A DNA stretch of 40,377 bases, from assembly GCA_030430255.1 (NCBI GenBank), contig JAUIGD010000011.1, forward strand, positions 1 to 40,377, written 5' to 3'. The position numbers and the translations under genes were made by a program. Position 1 is the first letter of the stretch. Each line of letters starts with the position of its first letter. The stretch comes from Verrucomicrobiia bacterium (GTDB lineage: Bacteria > Verrucomicrobiota > Verrucomicrobiia > Verrucomicrobiales > DEV007). The notes under the pieces were generated by a model. It was not told the origin of the DNA, made no database searches, and saw only the letters and a list, made by a program, of their open reading frames with translations. Below, piece after piece: positions 8,936 to 18,477 of the stretch.

Positions 8936-10204
8936 ATGCACCAGCTCGCCCCGGCACCGCCCCTGCGCGACACGGGCGAGAACGTCCTCGACGCCCTGCT
9001 GGCCGAGCAGCGCGACCTCACCGCCGTCGAACGCTTCTCGCAACGGCACGCGCGGCTGGAGGACCCGTTCTACGCGGACCTGGTGCCGCTGAGCAAACCG
9101 GGACCCGGCGAGCAGTATGCCTTCGAGGTCGACCTCGACGCCTGCTCCGGCTGCAAGGCCTGCGTCGCCGCGTGCCACTCGATGAACGGGCTCGACGAGG
9201 GCGAGTCGTGGCGCGAAGTCGGCGGGCTCGTCTCCCACGGGGGCGCCGCGCCGGTCACCGTCACCACCGCCTGCCACCACTGCGCGGACCCCGCCTGCGC
9301 CGACGGCTGCCCGACCCTGGCCTATCAAAAAGATGCCGACACCGGGATCGTCCGCCACCTGGACGACCAGTGCATCGGCTGCAGCTACTGCGAGATGAAG
9401 TGCCCCTACGGCGTGCCGAAGTACAACGCCGCGCGGGGCATCGTCCGCAAGTGCGACATGTGCCACGGCCGCCTCGCCGCGGGCGAGGCGCCGGCCTGCG
9501 TCGCGTCCTGCCCCAACGGCGCGATCCGCATCCGCGTGGTGCGGGCGGAGGAGGTTCCGGCGACAGGCGCGATCGTCCCCGGCGCGTTCGAATCCGGCTA
9601 CACCCGGCCGACGACGGCCTTCAAGAGCGCGCGCGAGATCGCCGACTTCAGACCGGCGGCGCCCGGTAGGCAGGATCGTCCGCACGACCACCTGCCGCTG
9701 GTCTGGATGCTGACGCTCTCCCAGTTCAGCGTCGGGTTCGGGCTCGCCGCCGCGCTCACCGGCAACCGCCCGCATGCCCTCGCCGCCGCCGCCGCCGGGC
9801 TCGCGGGCATGGCCGCCAGCGTCGCCCACCTCGGGCAGCCGAAGAAGGCGTGGCGCGCGTTCCTCGGCCTGCGCCGCTCGTGGTTGAGCCGCGAGATCCT
9901 CGCCTTCGGCCTGTGGATGCCGCTCGCCCTCGCCGCCGCCGCGCTGCCCTCGCCACCGCTGCTGTGGGCCGCGACCGCCAGCGGCCTGCTGGCGGTCGGC
10001 TGCTCGGCGATGGTCTATATCGACACCCGCCGCCCCTCCTGGCGCGCCGCGCGCACCCTGCCCAGCTTCTTCGGCGCCGTCGCGCTCGGGGCGGCGGCGC
10101 TGCCCGCCTCGCCGGCCCTCGCCGCCGCCGCCTTCGCCGCGTTCTGGTTCGAGCGCCGCGCCTACTTCCGTTCGATGACCCCGCTCGGCATGCCGGGTGT
10201 CTAG
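8936..10204 (+). CDS. fused DmsB-like four-cluster ferredoxin and DmsC-like membrane anchor
   Basis: A 422-residue electron-transfer protein. Residues 1-65 precede four cysteine groups, each able to contribute to a 4Fe-4S cluster: Cys70/73/76/80, 113/116/121/125, 146/149/152/156 and 173/176/188/192, as in DmsB/NrfC proteins. From about residue 253 the chain is hydrophobic with roughly six membrane segments, resembling a shortened DmsC. It sits between nirA and nasA, starting 8 bases after nirA and ending 8 bases before the nasA ATG. This suggests that it passes electrons to the nitrate reductase, possibly from quinol. In standalone enzymes DmsB and DmsC are separate subunits, so this is a fusion. 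No signal peptide was seen, so the Fe-S part probably faces the cytoplasm. Confidence 0.8.
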   Translation: MHQLAPAPPLRDTGENVLDALLAEQRDLTAVERFSQRHARLEDPFYADLVPLSKPGPGEQYAFEVDLDACSGCKACVAACHSMNGLDEGESWREVGGLVSHGGAAPVTVTTACHHCADPACADGCPTLAYQKDADTGIVRHLDDQCIGCSYCEMKCPYGVPKYNAARGIVRKCDMCHGRLAAGEAPACVASCPNGAIRIRVVRAEEVPATGAIVPGAFESGYTRPTTAFKSAREIADFRPAAPGRQDRPHDHLPLVWMLTLSQFSVGFGLAAALTGNRPHALAAAAAGLAGMAASVAHLGQPKKAWRAFLGLRRSWLSREILAFGLWMPLALAAAALPSPPLLWAATASGLLAVGCSAMVYIDTRRPSWRAARTLPSFFGAVALGAAALPASPALAAAAFAAFWFERRAYFRSMTPLGMPGV

Positions 10205-10211
10205 CAAAACG

Positions 10212-12413
10212 ATGTCCCTACCGATCCCGAATTTCATCCGCCAGTTCGAGGGCCCGCTCACCCGCGAGCTGGTGCGCGACCCCGGCGGCTTCGGCCTCGG
10301 CCAGGTGCCGCGCATCGCCAAGCCGGACGCCACCACCGACATGGTCTGCGGCTACTGTTCGACCGGATGTTCGCTGAAGCTGCACCTCAAGGAGGGCCGG
10401 CCGGTCAACCTCAGCCCGACGCCGGACTACCCGGTGAACCTCGGCATGGCCTGCCCGAAAGGCTGGGAGGCGCTCGCGCCGCTGTCCGCGCCGAACCGCG
10501 CGACGCACCCGCTGATGCGCATCGACGGGGCTTTGACCCGGGTGGGTTGGGACGCGGCGATGGGGCGGTTCCGCTCGAAGCTGCGCGCCATCCAGAACGC
10601 TCACGGCGGCGACGCGCTGGCCTTCCTCAGCACCGGCCAGATCTGCACCGAGGAGATGGCCTTCCTCGGCACGCTCGCCCGATGCGGCATGGGCATCGCC
10701 CACGGCGACGGCAACACGCGCCAGTGCATGGCCACCGCGGTCGCCGCCTACAAGGGGTCGTTCGGCTTCGACGCACCACCCTACACCTACGCCGACTTCG
10801 AGGAGTCGGACTGCATCGTCCTGGTCGGCTCGAACCTCTGCATCGCGCACCCCATCCTGTGGCAGCGCGTGCTGCGCAACCGCCGCGGCCCGGAGATCGT
10901 CGTCATCGACCCGCGCCGCACCGAGACCGCCGCCGCCGCCACCCAACACCTCGCGATCGCGCCCAAGTCCGACCTCGTCCTGCTCTACGGCCTCGCCCGC
11001 CTGCTGATCGAGAACGGCGCCGTGGAGCGCGACTTCGTCGACGCCCACACCTCCGGCTTCGCCGCCTTCGAAGCCTTTGTCGATGACTTCCCGGCCGGGC
11101 GCGTCGCCCGGGAGACCGGCGTCCCCGAAGCGGCGCTGCGCCGCCTCGCCGACACGGTCCGCGACCGCGACCGCGTCTCGTTCTGGTGGACGATGGGCGT
11201 CAACCAGTCGCACCAGGCCACCCGCACCGCCCAGGCGATCATCAACCTCGCCCTCATGACCGGCAACATCGGCCGCCCCGGCACCGGAGCGAACTCCATC
11301 ACCGGCCAGTGCAACGCCATGGGGTCGCGGCTGTTCTCCAACACCGCCAGCCTGCTCGGCGGCCGCGACTTCATCGACGCCGCCCACCGCGCCGAGGTCG
11401 CCGCCACCACCGGCATCCCGGAGGACCGCATCCCGGCGCAGAACTGCCTCGCGTATGACCAGATCCTCGACGGCGTCGAGTCCGGCCGCATCCGCGGGCT
11501 GTGGGTGGTCGCCACCAACACCGCCCACTCGTGGAGCGGCGGCGGACGCTTGGGCAGGGCGTTGGAGAAGCTCGACCTGCTCGTGGTGCAGGACATGTAT
11601 GCCGACACCGCGACCGCGCGGTTCGCCGACATCGTCCTCCCCGCCGCCGGCTGGGGCGAGAAGGACGGCACCTTCATCAACTCCGAGCGCCGCATCGGCC
11701 TGGTCAAAAAGGTCGCCCGCGCCCCCGGCGAGGCGCTCTCCGACTTCAACATCTTCAAGCTCGTCGCCCACCACTTCGGCGTCGCCGACCTGTTCGCCGG
11801 GTGGATCGACCCCGAGGCTGTGTTCGCCATGCTGGCGGAGCTTTCGCAAGGCCGCCCGTGCGACTTCAGCGGGATCGCCGGTTACCGCGACCTCGAGGCG
11901 GGCCGCGGCATCCAGTGGCCGCTGTCCGAGCCGGACGAGGACGTCGCGCCGGAGCGGCGCCTCTTCGAGGACGGCCGCTTCTTCCACGCCGACGGGCGCG
12001 CGCGCTTCGTCTTCGACGCCCCCAGACCGCCGGCCGAGGTGCCCTGCGGGCGCTACCCCTTCGTGTTGCTGACCGGGCGCGGCAGTTCCTCGCAGTGGCA
12101 CACCGGCACCCGCACGCAGACCTCCGCGGTCTTGCGCCGGCTCCACCCCGACGCGATCTACGTCGAGCTCAGCCCGGCCGATGCCGCCGAGCTGGGGCTG
12201 GAGACCGGCGACCGCGCCCGGCTCGCCTCGCGCCGCGGCGAGATCGAGGTCGCCGTCCGCGTCACCTCCGCCGTCAAGCGCGGCGAGGTGTTCGTGCCGA
12301 TGCACTTCGAGGAGGTCAACGCCCTCACGCTCGGGGAGGTCGACCCCCACTCCCGCCAGCCGAGCTACAAGCACTGCGCGGTCGGCCTCGCCCCCGTTCG
12401 CGGGCCGCAGTAG
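10212..12413 (+). CDS. nasA: assimilatory nitrate reductase catalytic subunit (molybdopterin)
   Basis: Molybdenum bis-MGD oxidoreductase of 733 residues reducing nitrate to nitrite. The N-terminal 4Fe-4S site is Cys46, Cys49, Cys53 and Cys81 ([18 protein letters not shown]). Cys172 in [11 protein letters not shown] is the likely molybdenum ligand. The C-terminal molybdopterin-binding domain starts near [16 protein letters not shown]. There is no signal peptide, so it is cytoplasmic, as expected for assimilation. It lacks the extra C-terminal Fe-S domain of longer NasA proteins. The ATG at 10212 follows the upstream stop by 8 bases; a GTG at 10197 would overlap that gene. It is the last gene of the nitrate locus, and a weak GC hairpin without a T-tract follows. 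Confidence 0.9.
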   Translation: MSLPIPNFIRQFEGPLTRELVRDPGGFGLGQVPRIAKPDATTDMVCGYCSTGCSLKLHLKEGRPVNLSPTPDYPVNLGMACPKGWEALAPLSAPNRATHPLMRIDGALTRVGWDAAMGRFRSKLRAIQNAHGGDALAFLSTGQICTEEMAFLGTLARCGMGIAHGDGNTRQCMATAVAAYKGSFGFDAPPYTYADFEESDCIVLVGSNLCIAHPILWQRVLRNRRGPEIVVIDPRRTETAAAATQHLAIAPKSDLVLLYGLARLLIENGAVERDFVDAHTSGFAAFEAFVDDFPAGRVARETGVPEAALRRLADTVRDRDRVSFWWTMGVNQSHQATRTAQAIINLALMTGNIGRPGTGANSITGQCNAMGSRLFSNTASLLGGRDFIDAAHRAEVAATTGIPEDRIPAQNCLAYDQILDGVESGRIRGLWVVATNTAHSWSGGGRLGRALEKLDLLVVQDMYADTATARFADIVLPAAGWGEKDGTFINSERRIGLVKKVARAPGEALSDFNIFKLVAHHFGVADLFAGWIDPEAVFAMLAELSQGRPCDFSGIAGYRDLEAGRGIQWPLSEPDEDVAPERRLFEDGRFFHADGRARFVFDAPRPPAEVPCGRYPFVLLTGRGSSSQWHTGTRTQTSAVLRRLHPDAIYVELSPADAAELGLETGDRARLASRRGEIEVAVRVTSAVKRGEVFVPMHFEEVNALTLGEVDPHSRQPSYKHCAVGLAPVRGPQ

Positions 12414-12553
12414 CCCGACAATTCCGGGCCGGAGCCCCGTGAGAGAACGGGCGGCGCCCGGTCCCGCGCCAGCGCCCCGATCTCCGCCGGGCTTGATCCT
12501 TGACTTTCGACGGCTGAGTTTCGATTCTCGCCGGGCGCCCAGCGCCCGATCCC

Positions 12554-14355
12554 GTGAGCCAATCCTACCAAGTCTTCGCCCGCAAATACCGCCCGCGCAC
12601 CTTCGATGACGTGCTCGGGCAAGACCACGTGGTGCAGACTTTGAAGAACGCCATCGCGCAGGACCGACTGGCGCACGCCTACCTATTCGTCGGCCCGCGC
12701 GGGACGGGAAAGACCTCGACCGCCCGCATCATGGCGAAGGCGCTCAACTGCCCGGGCGGCCCAAAGATGGAGTTCGACCCGGACGACGAGATCTGCCAGG
12801 AGATCGCCGAGGGGCGCTGCCTGGACGTGCTCGAGATCGACGGCGCCTCGAACAACGGCGTCGAGCAGGTCCGCGAGCTGCGCGACAACGTCAAGTTCGC
12901 CCCCGCGCGCTGCCGCTACAAGATCTCGACGAGGTGCACATGCTGTCGAACGCGGCCTTCAACGCGCTGCTGAAGACGCTCGAGGAACCGCCCGAACACG
13001 TGAAGTTCATCTTCGCGACCACCGAGGCGAACAAGATCCTGCCGACGATCATCTCGCGCTGCCAGCGCTTCGACCTGCGCCGCATCCCGACGCGGATCAT
13101 CGCCGACCACCTCGCACACATCGCGCGCGAGGAGGGCATCGACCTCGATCCCGAAGCCGCGCAGGCGATCGCCAAGGGCGCCGAGGGCGGCATGCGCGAC
13201 GCGCAATCGATGCTCGACCAGCTGGTGGCGTTCTGCGGCGAGACGATCCGCGAGCCGGACGTGCTGGAGGTGTTCGGCTTCACCGGCGTCGAGGTCGTCG
13301 CGGGCCTGGCGGACGCCATCCTGAGAGGCGACACGGCGGTGGCGCTGGAGGGCGTCTACGCGCAGTCGGAGGCGGGCAAGGACCTGACCAAACTGCTCGC
13401 CGACCTGATCTCGCACCTGCGCTCGGTGCTGGTCGCGCAAGTCGATCCCGAGGCCGCCGCGAGCGAGCTCTCGCCGGAGGGCGCGGAGCGGGTGAAGGAG
13501 CAGGCGGCAGCGGTCGAGACCGAGCGCCTGCTGGCGCTCATCGACCACCTCGCCGAGGTGGACGGGCGGATGAAGTGGGCGCCGAACAAACGCCTGCACC
13601 TGGAGGTCGGTGTGATCAAAGCGGGACAGATCCTCGCCGAGACGCGGCTGGCGGACGTCATCAAAGTGATCGATGGCGCGCTGGCGGAGCTACCGGCCGG
13701 GACAACAGGGACAGGCGCTCCGGCCGCACGGGTCGCGACGCCGGCGCCGACGGTGGCGACGCCGGCGCCCGCACCCGCACCCGCACCCGCACCCGCACCC
13801 GCACCCGCACCGGCACCGGCACCGGCATCGGCACCGGCATCGGCACCGGAGCCGGACCCCGAACCATCCGCCGCACCCGCGCGACCCGCCCCCGGAGGGG
13901 GCCTTTCGGGCGCCGACGCCTGGGTGGCGGTGCAGGAGTTCCTCGACCGCAACAAGCCGCTCGCGGCGACCGCGGCGGCGGGCGCGGTGTTCGTCGCCGA
14001 CGACGGCAAGACCTTCACCATCGCCCTGCCGCCGGAAGACAGCTTCGCCAAGACCCAGCTGATGAGCGACCGCGTGCGACCCGACATCGAGGGCTGCTTG
14101 GCGGATTGCCTCGGCAAGCGGAAGTTGCTCGTCGAGCTGCGCGAGGGGGTCGAGCCGCCACCGCCGCCCCCGGAGCTGGCCGAGATGGAGGAGCCGGCGC
14201 CCGAACCCATCGGATCCGCCCCCACGCCGGGCGCGCCCGCACCCCCCGCCGAGGAGAAGGCGGACCCCGCGCCGCAGGCCGACCCGGAATCGATCTACAA
14301 CGATCCGCTCATCGACGAGGCGGTCGACCTGTTCGAAGCGGAGATCGTCGGGTGA
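12554..14355 (+). CDS. dnaX: DNA polymerase III gamma/tau subunit, interrupted by a frameshift
   Basis: Clamp-loader ATPase gene read in two frames. The first part starts at GTG 12554 ([20 protein letters not shown]) and carries Walker A GPRGTGKT (about 47-54) and the zinc-region cysteines. The frame is lost near base 12926, at about codon 125. There the expected stretch from KIYIIDEVHML, which carries the Walker B acidic residues, is 7 bases short. The downstream frame resumes at [20 protein letters not shown] and continues through the sensor region, domain III, a Pro-Ala linker (from about 13750) and a C-terminal tau-like tail to 14355. The break is far upstream of the usual programmed frameshift region and removes catalytic residues. 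dnaX is normally essential, so an assembly or sequencing deletion is the simplest explanation. A real inactivation with a second copy elsewhere is the alternative. Confidence 0.85.
13765..13850 (+). repeat. hexamer tandem repeat (GCACCC/GCACCG) in the dnaX linker
   Basis: Consecutive GCACCC units grade into GCACCG units and then into two GCATCGGCACCG units. They are read in frame as an Ala-Pro run ending in Ala-Ser-Ala-Pro. The block encodes the flexible linker between the ATPase/oligomerisation part and the C-terminal part of tau. Its near-perfect hexamer structure suggests length change by replication slippage that preserves the frame. Confidence 0.85.
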
Positions 14356-14421
14356 AGGCGGCGGACCATTGGCCCGCGTGGGGCGCACCGGCGGCAGGCG
14401 GGGACGCGCGCCTCCCCGGGG

Positions 14422-14473
14422 GCCGGAGGCGGGACGCCCCCGGCACGGACATCGGCGGGACGCCGATGCCACG
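14422..14473 (-). repeat. dispersed double-hairpin repeat, copy A
   Basis: Reverse-strand copy of a repeat of about 52 bases also found at 31690-31742 and 31943-31995. Read on the minus strand it holds two adjacent hairpins. The first is CATCGGCG, loop TCC, CGCCGATG. In the second, the arms CCGGGGGCG and CGCCTCCGG flank a TCC loop, pairing nine bases with one G-T wobble. It fills the gap between dnaX and lipB. There is no T-tract, so it does not look like a classical terminator; it could act as a REP-type element or an RNA-end protector. Confidence 0.8.
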
Positions 14474-14506
14474 ACGGGCGCCGGGCGTGCGCTAGCGATC
14501 ATCCCG

Positions 14507-15142
14507 ATGAGCCTCGAACGCCACTGGCTGGGGCGCGTGAGCTACGCGCGCGGCCTCGAACTCCAAGACAGCGCCGTGAGGCGCCGCCTCGCCGGTGAGG
14601 GGGGTGATGCCATCTATTTGTTAGAACACGAGCCGGTCTACACCATCGGGAGGACGCGGGACCGCAGCAGCCTGCGCGGTGGCGAGGCGGACCTCCCGCA
14701 CCCGGTGTTCGAGACCAACCGCGGCGGGCAGGCGACCTACCACGGGCCGGGGCAGCTGGTCGGCTACCCGATCGTCGACCTGTCCGGATACGTGAAGGAC
14801 CTGCACGCCTACCTGCGGGCGCTCGAGGAGTCGTTGGTCGCCGCCTGCGCCGAGGTCGGGGTCGAGGCCGGGCGCCGCGAGGGCCTGACCGGCGTCTGGT
14901 GCGGCGGGCGGAAGCTGGCATCGATCGGCGTCGGCGTGCGGCAGTGGGTGACGATGCACGGCTTCGCGATCAACGTGGCGCCGGACCTCTCGGGCTTCGA
15001 CGCCATCACGCCCTGCGGCATCAGCGGCGTCGAGATGACCAGCCTCGGCCGCGAAGCCGGGCGCGAGATCGACCTGCGCGCCTTCGCGGACGTGGCGGCG
15101 GACTGCCTGGAGGCGGCGCTGGGGCGGATGGTCGGGGGGTGA
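14507..15142 (+). CDS. lipB: octanoyltransferase (lipoyl synthesis)
   Basis: Transfers octanoate from acyl-carrier protein to lipoyl domains of dehydrogenase complexes and glycine cleavage protein H; the first step of lipoate assembly in the cytoplasm. The 211-residue length is normal. Family signatures are present: RGGQATYHGPGQLVGYPI, the catalytic Lys136 in GGRKLASIG and the acyl-accepting Cys170 in ITPCGISGVEMTSL. The ATG at 14507 is chosen because upstream in-frame sequence is repeat-derived. lipA is not in the window. It is convergent with the DUF2891 gene. Confidence 0.92.
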   Translation: MSLERHWLGRVSYARGLELQDSAVRRRLAGEGGDAIYLLEHEPVYTIGRTRDRSSLRGGEADLPHPVFETNRGGQATYHGPGQLVGYPIVDLSGYVKDLHAYLRALEESLVAACAEVGVEAGRREGLTGVWCGGRKLASIGVGVRQWVTMHGFAINVAPDLSGFDAITPCGISGVEMTSLGREAGREIDLRAFADVAADCLEAALGRMVGG

Positions 15143-15175
15143 TGTTTCGTGGAGGGCCGCGCCCCCGGTCAGCCG

Positions 15176-15205
15176 CTGGAGCGCGGAGCTCCGTCTCCGC
15201 CGGGA
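15176..15205 (+). repeat. dispersed palindromic repeat (GGAGCTCC type), copy 1
   Basis: The stretch begins CTGGAGCGCGGAGCTCCG and continues to CTCCGCC. It closely matches 36184-36210, with mismatches near the start and in the spacer. GCGGAG pairs with CTCCGC across a short loop, and CGGAGCTCCG is itself palindromic. It lies in the convergent gap between lipB and the DUF2891 gene, with no other gene in that gap (15143-15269). Confidence 0.6.
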
Positions 15206-15269
15206 TTTTCCCTCGCGCGAAGGAGTCGAAGGTCGGCGGCGCTCGATGATGTTCGGCGGATCCGGTCCG

Positions 15270-16352
15270 CTACCGCCCGACGCCGTCGAGCAGGTACACG
15301 GCGAAGGAGGCGAGCCAGTGGTCGCCCTCGTAGTGGCCGCTGTCGACGTAGGCGAGGCCGGCCTCCGTGTGCTCGGCGGCGGCGCCTTCGAGGACAGCCT
15401 GGCGCGGGTCTTCGTCTGGCAACGCGGAGGCGATGCCGCGCATGGTCCAAGCGCGGTTGAGGTTGAGGCCGGCGAGGTGGACGAGGTGGCCGTCGCTCGG
15501 GTCGCTGACCTCGGCGGGGGTGAGGAGGTTGCCCATCTCGCGCCCGGCGAGGCCGGGGAAGAAGGCGTCGAGCCAAGCGGAAAACGCGTCGGCGGGGAGG
15601 ACGCGGCGCATGAGGTCGGCCTCGTTCAAGCCGGCGGAGAAGAAGTCGTTCCCGGAGGGTTCGTAGCGCACCGGGTAGTCGCGGTCGGCGGCGTAGAAGG
15701 CGCGCGCTTTGGCCTCGATCAATTTCACAAACTCGGCGTCGCCGACCTCGTGCGCGTAGTCGTGGAACTGCCCGAGCGCGAAAGAGGACTCGGGGTGGAA
15801 GCCGCAGCGCACCGGCCAGTCGAGCTTCGGCAGGTAGGCCTTGGCGAGCGCGACGATCTTCGCCTCGAGCGGCCCGAGGTCCGCCGCCCAGCGGCGGGCG
15901 TCGGGATCGTCCCAGGCGCGCAGTTCGGCGGCGAGCCGGAGCAGCCAGGCCCAACCGTACATGCGCTCGTAGGAGCGGTTCTCCGGCGCGTCGAAGTAGG
16001 CGGCTTCGGCGGCGAGCCCGTCCGCCGTCAGTTGGGCATCGAGCGCGGCGCGGACGGCGGCCGCCTTGTCCTCGCCGAGATGGCCGCCGCGCAGCAGGCG
16101 GACGAGCATCCAGTGGCCGTGGACCGCCGAGTGCCAGTCGTAGCAGCCGTAGAACACCGGGTGCAGCGCGCGCGGGCGGCGAGCCGAGCCGGGGCCCGCG
16201 TGGACGTGCATCGGCTTGTTCGGGAACTCGCGGGTGATGCCGGCCAGGGCGAGCGCCGCGTAGGCGTCGGCTTGTGCTTCGGTGAGGGTCGCGGCGGCGG
16301 ACATCGAGGCGAGCGCCGCCGCGGTGACGAGGGTGGCGGTGGCGGCGCGCAT
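15270..16352 (-). CDS. DUF2891 family secreted protein
   Basis: 360 residues with an N-terminal export signal (MRAATATLVTAAALASMSAAA). The body matches what I recall of the DUF2891 family, notably HPVFYGCYDWHSAVHGHW and the His/Trp-rich, helical character. No catalytic role is established for this family, and I infer only a periplasmic or secreted location. It starts 20 bases downstream of the bioB stop on the same strand and may be read through from bioB, although no functional tie to biotin is apparent. Confidence 0.75.
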   Translation of the reverse strand: MRAATATLVTAAALASMSAAATLTEAQADAYAALALAGITREFPNKPMHVHAGPGSARRPRALHPVFYGCYDWHSAVHGHWMLVRLLRGGHLGEDKAAAVRAALDAQLTADGLAAEAAYFDAPENRSYERMYGWAWLLRLAAELRAWDDPDARRWAADLGPLEAKIVALAKAYLPKLDWPVRCGFHPESSFALGQFHDYAHEVGDAEFVKLIEAKARAFYAADRDYPVRYEPSGNDFFSAGLNEADLMRRVLPADAFSAWLDAFFPGLAGREMGNLLTPAEVSDPSDGHLVHLAGLNLNRAWTMRGIASALPDEDPRQAVLEGAAAEHTEAGLAYVDSGHYEGDHWLASFAVYLLDGVGR

Positions 16353-16372
16353 GGGGCTGGGGCGCCGCGGGG

Positions 16373-17359
16373 TCAGCCCGCGGCCGCGACGGCGGCCGGT
16401 TCGGCGGCCGCGCCTGCGCCCGCCTCGAGTTGCGCCGAGCGCAGCCCGAGTTTGCCGAGCAGGCGCAGGTCCTGCTCGGTGCGCGGGTTGGCGGCGGTGA
16501 GGAGCTTATCGCCGTAGAAGATGGAGTTCGCGCCGGCGAAGAAGCAGAGCGCCTGCGCCTCGTCCGACAGGGCGGTGCGCCCTGCCGACAGGCGCACCTT
16601 CGCGCCCGGGACGGCGATCCGCGCGCAGGCGATGGTGCGCACGAGGTCGAAGGTGTCGACGGGGTCGGCGCCCTCCATCGGCGTCCCCGGCATGGGCATG
16701 AGCTTGTTGATCGGGATGCTCTCCGGCGCGGGGTCGAAGGAGGCGAGCACCTCGAGCATGCGCAGCCGGTCATCGACCGTCTCGCCGAGCCCGAGGATGC
16801 CGCCGCAGCAGACCGACATGCCGGCGTCTTGCACGTGGCGGATGGTGTCGATGCGGTCTTGGAAGCTGTGGGTGCTGACGATGTTCGGGTAGTGCTCGGG
16901 CGAGGTGTCGATGTTGTGGTTGTACGCCGTCACCCCGGCCTCCTTCAGCGCGCGCGCCTCGTCCGGGCCGAGGCTGCCGAGGGTCGTGCACACCTCCATG
17001 CCGAGGTCGGCGACCTCGCGCACGATCCCCAAGACCTCATCGAAGCGCGAGCTGCCGGCTTTGACCCCCTTCCAGGCGGCGCCCATGCAGAAGCGGGTGG
17101 ACCCGGCGTCGCGCGCCGCCTTGGCCCGTTCGAGGATGTCGCAGCGCGGCATGAGGCGCTCGGCGGCGACGCCGCTGTCGTAGCGGGCGCTCTGCGCGCA
17201 GTAGGAGCAGTCCTCGCTGCAGCCGCCGGTCTTGATCGACAGCAAGGTGCAGAGCTGCACCTCGGGCTCCGGCCAGTGCTTTTCGTGCACGGCGCGGGCG
17301 CGCTTCAGGAGATCGAAAAGCGGCAGGTGGTAGAGGGAGCGGAGTTCGTCGAGCGTCAT
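16373..17359 (-). CDS. bioB: biotin synthase
   Basis: Radical SAM enzyme inserting sulfur into dethiobiotin, the last step of biotin synthesis. 328 residues from the ATG at 17359. The SAM-cluster motif is Cys47-x3-Cys51-x2-Cys54 (GGCSEDCSYCAQS), and YNHNIDTSPEHYPNIVSTH and CCGGILGLGET are typical BioB stretches. The frame is open upstream for 43 more codons, but that sequence does not resemble BioB. The tail after about residue 305 is Ala-rich. Other bio genes are absent from the window, so it appears to be a stand-alone locus, perhaps with the DUF2891 gene behind it. Confidence 0.93.
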   Translation of the reverse strand: MTLDELRSLYHLPLFDLLKRARAVHEKHWPEPEVQLCTLLSIKTGGCSEDCSYCAQSARYDSGVAAERLMPRCDILERAKAARDAGSTRFCMGAAWKGVKAGSSRFDEVLGIVREVADLGMEVCTTLGSLGPDEARALKEAGVTAYNHNIDTSPEHYPNIVSTHSFQDRIDTIRHVQDAGMSVCCGGILGLGETVDDRLRMLEVLASFDPAPESIPINKLMPMPGTPMEGADPVDTFDLVRTIACARIAVPGAKVRLSAGRTALSDEAQALCFFAGANSIFYGDKLLTAANPRTEQDLRLLGKLGLRSAQLEAGAGAAAEPAAVAAAG

Positions 17360-17511
17360 TGCGGGCGGCAGGCCTGCAAAGGGGCGCCGTGCTGGCAGAA
17401 AAGTCAAGCGGCGGGGAAGCGCGAGCGCCGCCTCGCCGGCCGGCGCCGGCGCCGCAGAGACGACATTCCGGCCGTCGTCCGCGCCCACGAACCCCGGCTG
17501 GGGTGCCGTCC

Positions 17512-18477
17512 CTACTCCCGCCGCGGTACTGAGGGCGGCCGGTCATCGGCGAGCGCGCGAGCCCACGCGCGCAGTTGGGCCGTGGCCGCTTCCTCATGGC
17601 TGAGCCAGAAAAAGTGGTCGGCGCCGGGGATCAGTCGGGATTCGTAGTCTGGGACACGGCGCCTCAAGGCCAACTCTGCCCGGTCGAGAACGCGATCGCG
17701 CACAAAGGTCTCGTCGGCGCCAGCTAGGAGGCGAACCCTGCCCGCGCGCGGCAGGCGCGGCAACGCGTCGTCGGGCGGCACCGCCCCGAGCACGATCAGC
17801 CCGGCGTAGCGGTCCGGCGACCGGGCGTACTCGCGCGCAGCCCCGAACCCGCCCGCCGACAGGCCGATCAATATCGGCCTGGGGAGTGCGAACCCCAGCT
17901 CCTGCGATGCCGCATCGACGCACTCGTGCAGGTAGTCACCGCTCGCCTCCGCGCCGCTGATGCCGTAGGCGGGGCAGAGGATGATCGCCCGCGGAAAGGT
18001 CCGTGCGAGGGTGTGTAGGTAATAGGTGAAGCTTCCACCGTAGCCATGGAGGAAGAGCAAGGCGGGCGCGCCCTCCCCCGCACCGTCGGGAATTCGCATG
18101 GCCGCCAATCCTCTGTTAGGCCGCTCGCGGGAATAGCAATAGGGTAGCGCCGAAGGCAGGGTGGCGAACTCCGGGTCGGCCTCGATCTCCCGATAGCGCC
18201 GAGCGATCTTCGCATTCAATTCACGCGCCCTCGCCGCCGGCATGCCGAGCGCCCAGCCACCCGCTCCGGCGGCTTGCATCAGCTTCGCCTCCGGCACGGC
18301 GTTGACACCGAAGCGCACCAACGGCAGGAGCTTCGCCCCGCGTTCGCCAGCGATCTCCGCGGGCGGGGCGGCCGAGCGGCTCGCCCAATCGATCTGAACC
18401 ACCTCCCCCGCCGCAGCGGTCGGCACCGAGCCGCCGACGAGCGGAAGCGCGAGCGCCGCGACCGCGCACCCCTTCAT
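17512..18477 (-). CDS. secreted alpha/beta hydrolase, esterase-like
   Basis: 321 residues with an N-terminal signal peptide (MKGCAVAALALPLVGGSVPTAAA). It shows an alpha/beta-hydrolase fold: oxyanion region FLHGYGGS (about 142-149), nucleophile Ser207 in GLSAGG, likely Asp255 (GADETF) and His288 (PGADHFFW). The arrangement resembles PHB-depolymerase- or esterase-type proteins; the substrate is unknown. Its start overlaps the end of the DUF2007 gene by four bases (ATGA type), and the nitroreductase gene lies before that, so the three probably form one minus-strand transcript. Confidence 0.78.
   Translation of the reverse strand: MKGCAVAALALPLVGGSVPTAAAGEVVQIDWASRSAAPPAEIAGERGAKLLPLVRFGVNAVPEAKLMQAAGAGGWALGMPAARARELNAKIARRYREIEADPEFATLPSALPYCYSRERPNRGLAAMRIPDGAGEGAPALLFLHGYGGSFTYYLHTLARTFPRAIILCPAYGISGAEASGDYLHECVDAASQELGFALPRPILIGLSAGGFGAAREYARSPDRYAGLIVLGAVPPDDALPRLPRAGRVRLLAGADETFVRDRVLDRAELALRRRVPDYESRLIPGADHFFWLSHEEAATAQLRAWARALADDRPPSVPRRE

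Noticed and set aside
12436-12451. Hairpin CCCGT/ACGGG after nasA as a terminator
   Set aside because: Only five base pairs and no T-tract; not stronger than chance in this GC-rich DNA.
12920-12930. Programmed ribosomal frameshift as the explanation for the dnaX break
   Set aside because: The known dnaX shift lies much later and uses a slippery A-run. Here bases encoding Walker B are missing, so shifting alone would not restore the protein.
14490-14500. GCTAGCGATC recurring near lipB, pgsB and ggt starts
   Set aside because: At pgsB it is simply the first codons of the gene, and orientations and positions differ; treated as coincidence.
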